Shown piece after piece: positions 25,918 to 34,371 of a DNA stretch of 38,652 bases (positions within the stretch are counted from its first letter, which is position 1; each line of letters opens with the position of its first letter). This DNA comes from an uncultured Eubacteriales bacterium (GTDB lineage: Bacteria > Bacillota > Clostridia > Peptostreptococcales > Anaerovoracaceae): positions 1 to 38,652 of the forward strand of contig CADBKM010000014.1 of NCBI GenBank assembly GCA_902795265.1. Direction: 5' to 3'. The translations under genes and the position numbers were made by a program. The notes beneath the pieces were generated by a model. The model was not told the origin of the DNA and did not search any database. It was given only the letters and a program-made list of their open reading frames with translations.

Positions 25918-26768
25918 TAGAGATAGTTTCAGTCGGGAGCAGCAGCTCCGGCAATTCATACATAATAATGGCAGACGGGCATACCATAGTACTGGATGTC
26001 GGTCTTCCGGCAAAAAAGATAACAGGCGCTCTCGAACAGCTGGGAACCGACCCTGCAGATGTGGACGCGGTGCTCCTGACACACGAGCATACTGACCATG
26101 TAAAGAGTGTCAGGGCAATCTCGCGCAAGTGCTGCAACGCACTGTTCTACGCGAGCCGCGGCACCATGGCGCATACCGAAAACTTTCAGTACGTTCCGGA
26201 AGAAAGGGTCAGACCTGTCGCTGCAGGCGAGATAGTGAGCGATGTGGAGGGCACGGAGATAAGTGTATTCCCGCTTAGCCATGACGCTGCGGAGCCTCTC
26301 GGCTTCACTGTGACATCAGGGGGCAGCAAGCTCGCGGTAGTGACAGATACCGGAGTTATAAACGACGAGATATACGCAGCCATAGCTGATGCCGATCTGC
26401 TGGTGTTTGAGGCGAATCACGATGTTGACATGCTCATGTTCGGGGAGTACCCGTATCCCGTAAAGGTTCGAATCAAGAGTGACAAGGGCCATCTGTCAAA
26501 TGACTATGCGGGGGAAGTGCTTGCTTCGATCCTGTCAGACAGAGACTCCTCGCGCGGGCCGCTTCAGATAATGCTGGCTCACCTGAGCTTCCACAACAAT
26601 GCGCCGCTCTTCGCGAGGCAGACCGTAGAGGATGCACTGGGAGCAGCAGGCTTTCATAAGGGGAAGGATTACACCCTTGAAGTAGCGGCAAAGGAGGGCC
26701 TCACATTCCTCAGACCGCTTAATGTGGAAGACGGAAAGCTGATTCCGGGGAGGCTGAAAGATGCTTAA
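25914..26768 (+). CDS. MBL-fold metallohydrolase, WalJ/YycJ-like
   Basis: The 284-residue protein has the beta-lactamase-fold start SVGSSSSGNSYII and the metal motif THEHTDHV (His57, His59, Asp61, His62). Further ligand regions are FPLSHDAAEP, VVTDTG and LAHLSFHNN. This pattern matches WalJ/YycJ, a 5' exonuclease-like protein linked to cell-wall regulation and DNA repair in Firmicutes. Length is typical. The ATG overlaps the addB stop, and the end overlaps rlmH by eight bases, so the three are translated together. Next to rlmH this is the usual Firmicute neighbourhood of WalJ, though walRK and htrA are absent here. Confidence 0.88.
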   Translation: MIEIVSVGSSSSGNSYIIMADGHTIVLDVGLPAKKITGALEQLGTDPADVDAVLLTHEHTDHVKSVRAISRKCCNALFYASRGTMAHTENFQYVPEERVRPVAAGEIVSDVEGTEISVFPLSHDAAEPLGFTVTSGGSKLAVVTDTGVINDEIYAAIADADLLVFEANHDVDMLMFGEYPYPVKVRIKSDKGHLSNDYAGEVLASILSDRDSSRGPLQIMLAHLSFHNNAPLFARQTVEDALGAAGFHKGKDYTLEVAAKEGLTFLRPLNVEDGKLIPGRLKDA

Positions 26769-27240
26769 TATAAGAATAATTTGCGTAGGAAAGATCAAGG
26801 AGAAATACTGGGAAGCCGCCTCTGCCGAGTATATGAAGAGGCTGGGTGCGTATTGCAGCATCTCGGTCACCGAAGTCAGGGAGGAAAAGCTGCCTGCTCA
26901 TGCGTCACGAGCCGATGAAGAGAACGTGATCTCAAAAGAGGGAAAAGCGATACTCGATAAGATCGGAGCAGGAGACTATGTGGTGGCACTCGATATAGGA
27001 GGACGGGAGCTGTCATCAGAGGAACTCGCGGCTAAGATATCGGAGATATCATTCACCAGCTCCACGATAGACTTCGTGATAGGGGGCAGTCTGGGCCTCA
27101 GCAAAGAGGTGAAGTCACGCGCCTCGCTCAGGCTGAGCTTCGGAAAGATAACACTGCCGCACCAGCTGGCGCGCATAGTGCTTCTGGAACAGATATACAG
27201 AGCGTTCAAGATAAACGCCGGAGAAACATACCACAAATAA
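26761..27240 (+). CDS. rlmH: 23S rRNA pseudouridine-1915 N3-methyltransferase
   Basis: The 159-residue protein is full length for RlmH, the SPOUT-class enzyme that methylates pseudouridine 1915 in helix 69 of 23S rRNA on assembled ribosomes. Visible family features are the start IRIICVGKIKEKYW, the SAM-binding knot segment DFVIGGSLGL, and the C-terminal FGKITLPHQLARIVLLEQIYRA ending in the conserved YHK. It overlaps the MBL gene by eight bases and is followed nine bases later by a small membrane protein gene. Confidence 0.97.
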   Translation: MLNIRIICVGKIKEKYWEAASAEYMKRLGAYCSISVTEVREEKLPAHASRADEENVISKEGKAILDKIGAGDYVVALDIGGRELSSEELAAKISEISFTSSTIDFVIGGSLGLSKEVKSRASLRLSFGKITLPHQLARIVLLEQIYRAFKINAGETYHK

Positions 27241-27249
27241 GGAGTAAAA

Positions 27250-27414
27250 ATGGCTAGCAAGAACACAAAGAACAACAACCACAATAAGACAATGAAGGAT
27301 TATGAGGATAGCAGAAAGCGCCTTAACAGGGGAGCGAAGATAATGGCGCTTATCCTTGTGGCGTCAATGCTCGTCTTCTATGTGCTTTCCGCGGGGCTGT
27401 TTCTCTGGGACTAA
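27250..27414 (+). CDS. Small single-helix membrane protein (54 residues)
   Basis: This short ORF begins with ATG six bases after GGAG and nine bases after the rlmH stop. The product has a very polar N-terminus (MASKNTKNNNHNKTMKDYED), a basic patch RKRLNRGAK and one membrane helix (about residues 30-52), ending LWD. The basic patch before the helix predicts an inside N-terminus. I do not recognise a family; it resembles the many small one-helix proteins of Firmicutes such as DUF4044. It closes the long gene run and is followed by a terminator, so it is probably real and co-expressed with rlmH. Confidence 0.75.
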   Translation: MASKNTKNNNHNKTMKDYEDSRKRLNRGAKIMALILVASMLVFYVLSAGLFLWD

Positions 27415-27452
27415 ACCGCGTTTAAATTGCCGAAATATTGTTTTTTTGTCAG

Positions 27453-27474
27453 AGAGCCTGAAAAGGCTCTTTTT
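27453..27474 (+). terminator. Terminator of the long 5699-27414 gene run
   Basis: AGAGCC (27453-27458) pairs with GGCTCT (27465-27470) around loop TGAAAA, followed by TTTTT. It is the first intrinsic terminator I can see after the met operon terminator at 5600. Confidence 0.85.
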
Positions 27475-27532
27475 GTTAACCCTTGTAACAACCGCGTTAA
27501 AAGATTGTCAAACCCTAAAAAACATGTTTTAT

Positions 27533-27561
27533 TTGAAGTGCATGTAGTTAGTCGTTATAAT
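27533..27561 (+). promoter_or_regulatory. Promoter of the V-ATPase operon
   Basis: TTGAAG (27533-27538) and TATAAT (27556-27561) are 17 bases apart. Transcription should start near 27568, leaving a leader of about 105 bases before the first ATG. Confidence 0.75.
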
Positions 27562-27580
27562 TATTAACATAGGGGAAAAT

Positions 27581-27659
27581 GTGTCTTTTGAGTTGTTGCA
27601 CAACTCTGAAGGGACACTCTGATATAAGTTTTCGGTGATTAAATAAGTTGATTCAGAGT
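27581..27659 (+). promoter_or_regulatory. Structured 5' leader of the V-ATPase operon
   Basis: A strong hairpin spans 27581-27617: GTGTCTTTT pairs with GAAGGGACAC (two G-T pairs), then after a two-base bulge GAGTTGT pairs with ACAACTC around loop TGC. The sequence TTCAGAGT (27652-27659), four bases before the AGGAGG of the first gene, is fully complementary to ACTCTGAA (27603-27610) in the hairpin's 3' arm. Seven of its bases also match ACTCTGA (27616-27622) just beyond. The leader can therefore fold in at least two exclusive ways next to the ribosome site. No known riboswitch family was recognised. Confidence 0.6.
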
Positions 27660-27673
27660 AACAGGAGGTGCCT

Positions 27674-28237
27674 ATGGAATTACAGATTCAAGACCTTGTC
27701 TCCTCTATCCGTAAAGAGGGGATAGAGGCGGCAAACGCTGAAGCGGAATCTATTATTGCAGAAGCAAAGAAGAAAGCCGAATCAATCGTTGCCGGGGCAA
27801 AGTCTGAGGCGCAGCAGTACAAGGATGCAGCTGAAAAGGAAATCAGCATTCTTAAGGAAAGTGCCGCAGTAAGTGCCGAGCAGGCTAAGAGAGATGCCGT
27901 TCTGGCATTCAAGACCGAGATCCAGGGAGAATTCGAGAAGATCCTCGCATCCGGTATCAGAAAGGAGCTTTCAGGAGAAGCGCTTGGCAAATTGATCCGC
28001 GCGGCTGTTGCCGGGGAGAATGTTGCAGATTATGCGGCAGAAGTTTCCGAGGTCGGCGATGCTCTTAAGAAAGAGCTTGCAGAGGAAATCAAGAAGGGAC
28101 TGGAGATCAGACCTACAAAAGGTGTTCAGCAGGGATTCCGCCTTGCAGCAAAAGACGGATCCGGTTATTTCGACTGTTCAGATGACGGCATTATGGAAAT
28201 GCTGATGCCTTACTTCAGAGATCTGGACTTCCAGTAA
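27674..28237 (+). CDS. atpE: V-type ATP synthase subunit E
   Basis: The 187-residue protein is the peripheral-stalk subunit E of the V/A-type ATPase. The first two thirds are a long Ala/Glu/Lys-rich coiled coil (about 15-100: EAANAEAESIIAEAKKKAESI and onward). A small C-terminal domain ending in DGIMEMLMPYFRDLDFQ follows. I chose the ATG at 27674, which has AGGAGG five bases upstream; a GTG at 27668 lies within that ribosome site and is unlikely. It is the first gene of the operon, 15 bases before the DUF2764 gene. Subunit E has low sequence conservation, so the call also uses the operon context. Confidence 0.9.
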   Translation: MELQIQDLVSSIRKEGIEAANAEAESIIAEAKKKAESIVAGAKSEAQQYKDAAEKEISILKESAAVSAEQAKRDAVLAFKTEIQGEFEKILASGIRKELSGEALGKLIRAAVAGENVADYAAEVSEVGDALKKELAEEIKKGLEIRPTKGVQQGFRLAAKDGSGYFDCSDDGIMEMLMPYFRDLDFQ

Positions 28238-28252
28238 AGAAGGAGACGCAGT

Positions 28253-28774
28253 ATGGCTTCGTATTATTATCTGATAGCAAGCCTGCCTGACCTCAAAGCA
28301 GACGGAGACATGCCTATCACCTACGAGGAGTTTCTGAACTGCTGCCAGTCAAATGTAAGTGAGTCACAATATGAGCTGCTGAAAAATCTCACCCTTTCTT
28401 CAACGGAAGGGCCGCTCGTAGACGAGTGGGCAAAGTTCTACGGGATGCTGACCAAAGAGCTGAATTATCAGAGAAGCATGAATCTCGGCAAGAGCTATTC
28501 ATCAGCCTTTGATAAAGACGGCCAGATATCCCAGGTAGTCGGCGCAGCTTTGTCCGCCAAGAATCCACTTGAAGCGGAAAAAGTGCTGCTCGAATATGAG
28601 TTTGATGCTCTTGACTCACTGGTCGGACTGCATATGTTCGATGCTCATGTGCTGTTCGGATATGCGATCAAATTAAAATTGCTGGAGCGCCAGAACTGCT
28701 TCGAGGATACGAAGGGCAAGGCTGAATTCAAATCCCTATTCGACGGGATACAGCAGCGCGTATACAGTTTGTAG
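28253..28774 (+). CDS. V-ATPase-associated DUF2764 protein
   Basis: The 173-residue protein starts MASYYYLIASLPDL, the characteristic opening of DUF2764 proteins, and is mostly helical. DUF2764 genes occur between subunits E and A in the V-ATPase operons of spirochaetes, Chlamydiae and Bacteroidetes. The N-terminal YYYLIASLP resembles the start of subunit C, and the protein may stand in for it, since no separate C, F or G/H gene is present in this operon. AAGGAG precedes the start. The role as a C substitute is inference. It is followed by an 89-base structured gap before atpA. Confidence 0.85.
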   Translation: MASYYYLIASLPDLKADGDMPITYEEFLNCCQSNVSESQYELLKNLTLSSTEGPLVDEWAKFYGMLTKELNYQRSMNLGKSYSSAFDKDGQISQVVGAALSAKNPLEAEKVLLEYEFDALDSLVGLHMFDAHVLFGYAIKLKLLERQNCFEDTKGKAEFKSLFDGIQQRVYSL

Positions 28775-28844
28775 CCGAGTGAGGAGGGGGCTGAATTCTC
28801 TCGCTCCGTCTCATGCGTGCAAGCGCGCAGAGACCTCAGCTCGG
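28775..28844 (+). other. Structured intercistronic element before atpA
   Basis: The gap between the DUF2764 stop and atpA can fold. CCGAG (28775-28779) with GAGG (28781-28784) pairs with CCTC (28834-28837) and CTCGG (28840-28844), and inside it GTCTC (28808-28812) pairs with GAGAC (28830-28834, one base shared). The outer stem begins at the first base after the stop codon and ends seven bases before the AGGAG of atpA. It could be a processing or stability site that sets the high A/B subunit ratio. Confidence 0.45.
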
Positions 28845-28863
28845 AATTTAACAGGAGTGCTAT

Positions 28864-30594
28864 ATGAAAACACAAACAGGATTTGTATCCGGAGTCAACG
28901 GAAACCTTATCAAGGTAGATTTCGATGGCTCCGTTCGAAAAAATGAAGTAGGCTACATCCTTGTTGATGATAAACGCCTCAAAGGAGAGGTCATCCGTAT
29001 CAACAACGGGGAAGTCAGCATGCAGATCTACGAGATGACCAACGGCATCAAGGTCGGTGACACTGTAGAGTTTACCGGCGAGCTGATGAGCGTAGATCTT
29101 GGCCCGGGACTGCTGACACAGGTATTCGACGGCCTGCAGAACCCTCTGCCAAAACTGGCGGAGCAGTGCGGCTTCTTCCTGGACAGAGGTGTGTATCTCG
29201 ATGCGATCCCTGATCGTGACTGGGACTTCACACCGGTAGCTAATGTCGGTGACTCCGTCAAAGCCGGAGACACCATCGGAACCGTACCTGAAGGACTCTT
29301 CACACACCACATCATGGTGCCATTCACACTTAAAGGTTCCGACTGGACAGTTAAGTCAATAAACAAGGCCGGTTCTTACAACGTAAGATCAACGGTCTGC
29401 ACGATCGAAAACGAAAAGGGCGACACAAGAGACCTCAGCATGGTATTTACACAGCCTATCAAGCAGGCAGTAAAGTGCTATTCTGAAAAGCTTCGTCCTA
29501 CAGAACCGCTGGTAACAAAGATTCGATGTATCGACTCCTTCCTTCCTGTAGCGAAGGGCGGAACATTCTGTACTCCGGGACCTTTCGGAGCAGGCAAAAC
29601 AGTACTTCAGCACATGCAGGCCAAGAACTCTGAGGCAGACGTCGTAATCGTAGCTGCCTGCGGAGAGCGTGCCGGCGAGGTAGTAGAAGTACTTAAAGAG
29701 TTCCCTGAACTGATCGACCCTAAAACAGGCCGTTCACTCATGGAGAGAACGATCATCATCTGCAACACATCGTCCATGCCGGTAGCTGCCCGTGAAGCTT
29801 CGTGCTACACAGCCGTAACTCTGGCTGAGTACTACAGACAGATGGGACTCGACGTCCTGCTGCTCGCAGACTCAACAAGCCGCTGGGCTCAGGCGATGCG
29901 TGAGATGAGCGGACGTCTTGAGGAGATCCCTGGCGAGGAAGCTTTCCCTGCTTACCTCGAGTCCACGATCGCGGCATTCTACGAGAGAGCCGGAAGAGTA
30001 CGCCTCAACGACGGATCCCTGGCTTCCATCACTATCGGCGGAACAGTATCCCCGGCTGGCGGTAACTTCGAAGAGCCTGTAACACAGGCTACTCTGAAGG
30101 TAGTCGGAGCGTTCCACGGACTTGCCAGAGAGCGTTCTGATGCCCGTAAGTACCCGGCGATCCACCCGGTCGATTCGTGGTCCAAGTATAAGGGCGTTGT
30201 CGACATGGATCTCGTAAACAGTGCCCGCGCTATCCTCATCAGAAGTACTGAAGTAAACCAGATGATGAAGGTAGTAGGTGAGGAAGGTACATCGTCTGAA
30301 GACTACATCATCTATCAGAAGGGTGAACTTCTTGACGCTGTATATCTGCAGCAGAACTCCTTCGACCCTATCGACGAGGCATGCTCGCCTGAGAGACAGC
30401 GCAGGGAATTCAACAGACTCTACGATGCGCTGACAAAGAATTACGATATCACTGACAAGAGAGAGATCCGTGCATTCTTCAACCAGCTCAGACAGGAATT
30501 CCTTGACTGGCACGGTACAGAATTCGAGACTCCGGAGTTCGAAGCGCAGGAGAAAAAGATCTCAGACTTTTACATGGCAAAGGTCGTAGAGTAG
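28864..30594 (+). CDS. atpA: V-type ATP synthase catalytic subunit A
   Basis: The 576-residue protein is the nucleotide-hydrolysing subunit of the V1 head. It has the P-loop GPFGAGKT (239-246) and the A-subunit-specific non-homologous insertion (about 110-200, with VYLDAIPDRDWDFTP and VPEGLFTHHIMVPF). Walker B follows in the segment MGLDVLLLADSTSRWAQAMREMSGRLEEIPGEEAFPAYL. The start follows ACAGGAG. Length and motifs are standard. It lies 12 bases before atpB. Arg is often CGT here, unlike the AGA/CGC preference of most genes in the window; this may reflect high expression or foreign origin. Confidence 0.98.
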   Translation: MKTQTGFVSGVNGNLIKVDFDGSVRKNEVGYILVDDKRLKGEVIRINNGEVSMQIYEMTNGIKVGDTVEFTGELMSVDLGPGLLTQVFDGLQNPLPKLAEQCGFFLDRGVYLDAIPDRDWDFTPVANVGDSVKAGDTIGTVPEGLFTHHIMVPFTLKGSDWTVKSINKAGSYNVRSTVCTIENEKGDTRDLSMVFTQPIKQAVKCYSEKLRPTEPLVTKIRCIDSFLPVAKGGTFCTPGPFGAGKTVLQHMQAKNSEADVVIVAACGERAGEVVEVLKEFPELIDPKTGRSLMERTIIICNTSSMPVAAREASCYTAVTLAEYYRQMGLDVLLLADSTSRWAQAMREMSGRLEEIPGEEAFPAYLESTIAAFYERAGRVRLNDGSLASITIGGTVSPAGGNFEEPVTQATLKVVGAFHGLARERSDARKYPAIHPVDSWSKYKGVVDMDLVNSARAILIRSTEVNQMMKVVGEEGTSSEDYIIYQKGELLDAVYLQQNSFDPIDEACSPERQRREFNRLYDALTKNYDITDKREIRAFFNQLRQEFLDWHGTEFETPEFEAQEKKISDFYMAKVVE

Positions 30595-30606
30595 GAGGTC
30601 GATAAA

Positions 30607-31902
30607 ATGCAAAAAGTATATACGAAAATAGAATCGATAGTCGGTAACGTAGTAACCGTACGTGCACCTGGCGTCAAGAACGGCGACCTGGCTCTCGTAG
30701 GTGACAGTTACGCGAACGTAATCAAACTGGATAAAGACCTCGTCTCGCTCCAGGTATTCGCAGGCGCTCAGGGTGTCAGCACGACTGACCCTGTACGTTT
30801 CCTCGGCAGACCTATGATGGTATCGTTCTCCGATCATCTCCTCGGCCGTATCTTCGACGGCGCTGGAGTTCCGAGAGATAACGGCCCGGCTCTGACCGAG
30901 AACATGATCCCTATCGGAGGTCCTTCATTCAACCCGGCTAAGCGTATCCTCCCTAATAAGATGGTACGTACCGGTATCCCGATGATCGACGTATTCAACA
31001 CACTGGTAGAGAGCCAGAAGCTCCCTATCTTCTCCATATCCGGAGAACCATATAACCAGCTTCTTTCGAGAATTGCGATGCAGGCTGAGGTAGACGTGAT
31101 CATCCTCGGCGGTATGGGACTTAAGTACGATGACTATATGGAATTCCGTGACACCCTCGAAAAGGGCGGAGCCATGAGCCACACTGTAATGTTCATTCAT
31201 ACAGCTGCTGACCCTATCGTAGAGTGCACACTGGTTCCTGACATGTCGCTGGCTGTAGCTGAGCAGTTCGCTCTTACCGGAAAGAGAGTTCTTGTACTCC
31301 TGACCGATATGACAAACTTCGCTGACGCACAGAAAGAAATGGCGATCACGATGGAGCAGGTACCGTCCAACCGTGGATATCCTGGAGACCTCTACAGCTC
31401 GCTCGCTTCGCGTTATGAGAAGGCTGTAGATATCGAGGGAGCCGGATCCATCACTATCCTCGGCGTTACAACGATGCCTGGTGATGACGTAACTCACCCG
31501 GTACCGGACAACACCGGATACATCACAGAGGGTCAGTACTATCTCAAGGGCGGCCGTATCGAGCCGTTCGGATCGCTGTCACGTCTTAAACAGAACGTAA
31601 ACGGCAAGACAAGAGATGACCACCGTGCTCTGATGGATGGTATGATCAAGCTCTACGCTCAGTACAAGGAATCCCTCGAAAAGAAATCCATGGGATTCAT
31701 GATGACTGAGTGGGATGACAAGCTCCTTAAGTATGGTGAGATGTTCGAGTCAAAGATGATGGATCTTTCCGTGAACATTCCGCTTGAAGACGCTCTCGAC
31801 CTCGGCTGGGAGATCCTCGCAGAATGCTTCGACCCTGTTGAGACAGGAATGAAGACAAGCCTGATAGAGGAGAGATGGCCGAAAAAGGATGCGTTGAACT
31901 AA
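30607..31902 (+). CDS. atpB: V-type ATP synthase subunit B
   Basis: The 431-residue protein is the non-catalytic B subunit that alternates with A in the head. It carries the B-type signature region [20 protein letters not shown] and the segment [46 protein letters not shown] true P-loop is absent ([10 protein letters not shown] in its place), as expected for B. The ribosome site is GTAGGAGG. The length is slightly short of the 460 residues common in archaeal and Enterococcus B subunits and matches the spirochaete/Bacteroidetes branch as I recall it. Confidence 0.97.
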   Translation: MQKVYTKIESIVGNVVTVRAPGVKNGDLALVGDSYANVIKLDKDLVSLQVFAGAQGVSTTDPVRFLGRPMMVSFSDHLLGRIFDGAGVPRDNGPALTENMIPIGGPSFNPAKRILPNKMVRTGIPMIDVFNTLVESQKLPIFSISGEPYNQLLSRIAMQAEVDVIILGGMGLKYDDYMEFRDTLEKGGAMSHTVMFIHTAADPIVECTLVPDMSLAVAEQFALTGKRVLVLLTDMTNFADAQKEMAITMEQVPSNRGYPGDLYSSLASRYEKAVDIEGAGSITILGVTTMPGDDVTHPVPDNTGYITEGQYYLKGGRIEPFGSLSRLKQNVNGKTRDDHRALMDGMIKLYAQYKESLEKKSMGFMMTEWDDKLLKYGEMFESKMMDLSVNIPLEDALDLGWEILAECFDPVETGMKTSLIEERWPKKDALN

Positions 31903-31917
31903 CAAAAGGAGCGGGTC

Positions 31918-32526
31918 ATGGCTATCAAACTAACAAAGAATGAACTGAAGAAGCAGAAGGACAACCTTAAGCAGTTCCAGCGCTATCTTCCGACACTGCA
32001 GCTCAAAAAGCAGCAGCTGCAGTCGGTAATAATGGGTATCCGCCAGGAACTCGAGCGTAAGGAAGCCGAACGCATTCAGATGATCGGTGATTTGGACGAT
32101 TGGGTAGCTGTATTCGCAGAAAACGAGATCTTCGACGAAGAAAAACGACTTGATCAGCTCGTGCAGCCTGATAAGGTTATCGTCAAAGATGACAACATAG
32201 CGGGTGTTACGATACCTGCATTCGAAGAGCTCACGTTCAAAGACATCGACTACGATGTGGACGACTACCCGCTCTGGGTAGACACTGCAGTCTTCAAACT
32301 TCGTGAGATCGCCAGACTGGACGCTTTAGTCTCGACCCTCCGGAAGCAGACAGAGCTTCTTGAGAAGGAACTCCGGACGACTTCGCAGAGAGTAAACCTG
32401 TTTGAAAAGGTCAAGATCCCTGAAGCCAAGGAGAATATACGTGTCATCCAGGTATACCTGGGAGACCAGCAGACGGCGGCCGTTGTACGCGGCAAGATCT
32501 CAAAGAAGAAATTAGTGGAGGTATAG
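31918..32526 (+). CDS. atpD: V-type ATP synthase subunit D
   Basis: The 202-residue protein is the central rotor stalk. It begins with the typical KLTKNELKKQKDNLKQFQRYLPTLQLKKQQLQ helix and ends with a second long helix (TTSQRVNLFEKVKIPEAKENIRVIQVYLGDQQTAAVVRGKI), the pair forming the coiled-coil axle. AAAGGAG precedes the start. It follows atpB by 15 bases and is followed after two bases by atpI. No separate subunit F gene, the usual partner of D, is present. Confidence 0.95.
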   Translation: MAIKLTKNELKKQKDNLKQFQRYLPTLQLKKQQLQSVIMGIRQELERKEAERIQMIGDLDDWVAVFAENEIFDEEKRLDQLVQPDKVIVKDDNIAGVTIPAFEELTFKDIDYDVDDYPLWVDTAVFKLREIARLDALVSTLRKQTELLEKELRTTSQRVNLFEKVKIPEAKENIRVIQVYLGDQQTAAVVRGKISKKKLVEV

Positions 32527-32528
32527 CG

Positions 32529-34352
32529 ATGGTAGAAAAAATGAAAATGGTACACATCGTCACATCTGCCTCTGCTAAAGAGGAGATGCTAAAAGGCCTC
32601 AGAGACATAGGCGTAATGCATCTCGCAGAAAAACAAAGTGCGGACCGTGAGGTATCCGACCGCTTCCAGACCCTGTCAAAGACCGAAATGGCCCTCAAGG
32701 ACTATGCCGATCCTAAGCAGGAGCAGAGCGGAGAGATCCTCGCAGACGATGAATTCAAGAAAATGTACGACGGGGTGCTTGAGGCGATAGACCGCAAGGC
32801 GGCCCTGGGGCAGGAGATCAGCGCTGCCAACACAGAGATAGACAGGATCGCGGCATGGGGCGAGTTTTCACCACAGGATGTCAAAGATCTTAAGGAAGCC
32901 GGTTACGATTTCCACTTTTATCGCATGGGCAGCAAAGAATTCCAGGCTCTTCAGGCCGAAGAAGACATAAAGTTTATCCGCCTGGCTCCTGTAGACAAAC
33001 AGGATGCGGTAGCTGTTTTCGGAACACTTCCGCCATCCATTCAGGCAATAGAGTTTATACCGGGTGACAGCAGCGTAAGCGAGCTTAAAAAGCAGATCGA
33101 AGATGCCGGCAAGGGCATCGACGAGTGCGACAGCACGCTTAAGGCCGCATCAGCCTACGACGCCAGCTTCAAAGACCAGCTGTTAAAACTGCAGAACGAG
33201 GTGAACTACTCGTCAGCAAGCGAGACAGCTCAGGGCGACAGCGACTTTGTATGGATATCAGGATATGTCCCTGAAGTCGAGCTCGATAAGGTCAAAGCCA
33301 TGGCGGCCGAAAAGAAATGCGCATGGGCTGCAGATGACGTAGCCGAAGACGATGACAAGATCCCTACGAAGCTCCGCTTCAACAAGGTATCCAAGCTCAT
33401 CGAGCCGGTATTCGACATACTCGGCGTTCTTCCGGGCTACAGGGAGCAGGATGTATCGCTCTGGTTCTTCCTGTTCTTCACTCTGTTCTTCGCCATGATC
33501 ATCGGAGACGGAGGCTACGGTGTACTCATACTGCTCGGAACGATCGCGCTCAGAATCAAACAGAAGAAGGGAAGCACAGTCACATTCCTCCTCTTCGTGC
33601 TATCGATAGCCACCATTGTATGGGGCGCCGTAACAGGCACGTGGTTCGGAATGGAGAGCGCCATGAATGTACCTCTTCTTAAGAATCTTGTGGTACCTAG
33701 TCTGGCGACATATCCGGAATACTTCGGACTCACCTCGACTGTTACTCAGAACGCGATAATGAAGTTCTCGTTCTCGATAGGCGCGGTACAGATGGTGCTT
33801 GGCTCGATCCTCGCAATCAAAGACAAGCTCCCTCAGAAAGACCTTTCATGGGTCGCCAACCTCGGCTGGGCGATCGCTGTAGTAGCGATGTACCTGCTGG
33901 CGCTCAATCTGGTCATCCACGAGAACATCAGCCTCGTGCCGGTGTTCGGGCTGATCGGAGTCGCATTCGTGCTGGTACTCCTGTTCGGTGGAATGTCGCC
34001 TGACAAGACATTCGGACAGGGCCTTAAGGCAGGTCTGGCAAACGCGTTTACCGACTTCCTTGACACGATAAGCTGTTTCGGTAACGTAATGAGTTACATC
34101 AGACTGTTTGCAGTCGGTATGGCCGGCGTAGCGATTTCACAGAGCTTCAACGGAATCGCAGCGGGAATGCACGGCCCACTGATAATCCTCGGTGTACTGG
34201 TCGTACTTATAGGCCATGCACTAAACATAATAATGTGTTTCCTGTCGGTAGTCGTTCACGGCGTGCGTCTGAACGTGCTCGAGTTCTCGGGTCAGGTAGG
34301 CCTCGAGTGGACAGGACTGCCATATGAACCATTTAAGAAAGTGAATAAATAG
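32529..34352 (+). CDS. atpI: V-type ATP synthase subunit I
   Basis: The 607-residue protein is the stator subunit a/I that forms the ion half-channels. The first 300 residues are a cytoplasmic, coiled-coil-rich arm. The rest holds about seven or eight membrane helices, starting at WFFLFFTLFFAMIIGDGGYG. The essential Arg of the rotor interface is Arg525 in NVMSYIRLFAVGMAG, and the family ending VVHGVRLNVLEFSGQVGLEWTGLPYEPF is intact. The start is two bases after atpD with GGAGG overlapping the atpD stop region. Length is a little below the 640-660 residues common elsewhere. Confidence 0.96.
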   Translation: MVEKMKMVHIVTSASAKEEMLKGLRDIGVMHLAEKQSADREVSDRFQTLSKTEMALKDYADPKQEQSGEILADDEFKKMYDGVLEAIDRKAALGQEISAANTEIDRIAAWGEFSPQDVKDLKEAGYDFHFYRMGSKEFQALQAEEDIKFIRLAPVDKQDAVAVFGTLPPSIQAIEFIPGDSSVSELKKQIEDAGKGIDECDSTLKAASAYDASFKDQLLKLQNEVNYSSASETAQGDSDFVWISGYVPEVELDKVKAMAAEKKCAWAADDVAEDDDKIPTKLRFNKVSKLIEPVFDILGVLPGYREQDVSLWFFLFFTLFFAMIIGDGGYGVLILLGTIALRIKQKKGSTVTFLLFVLSIATIVWGAVTGTWFGMESAMNVPLLKNLVVPSLATYPEYFGLTSTVTQNAIMKFSFSIGAVQMVLGSILAIKDKLPQKDLSWVANLGWAIAVVAMYLLALNLVIHENISLVPVFGLIGVAFVLVLLFGGMSPDKTFGQGLKAGLANAFTDFLDTISCFGNVMSYIRLFAVGMAGVAISQSFNGIAAGMHGPLIILGVLVVLIGHALNIIMCFLSVVVHGVRLNVLEFSGQVGLEWTGLPYEPFKKVNK

Positions 34353-34371
34353 AAGAAAAGGAGAAATTATC

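Noticed and set aside
27668-27673. GTG start for subunit E at 27668
   Set aside because: The GTG overlaps the AGGAGG ribosome site itself; the ATG at 27674 has the correct five-base spacing.
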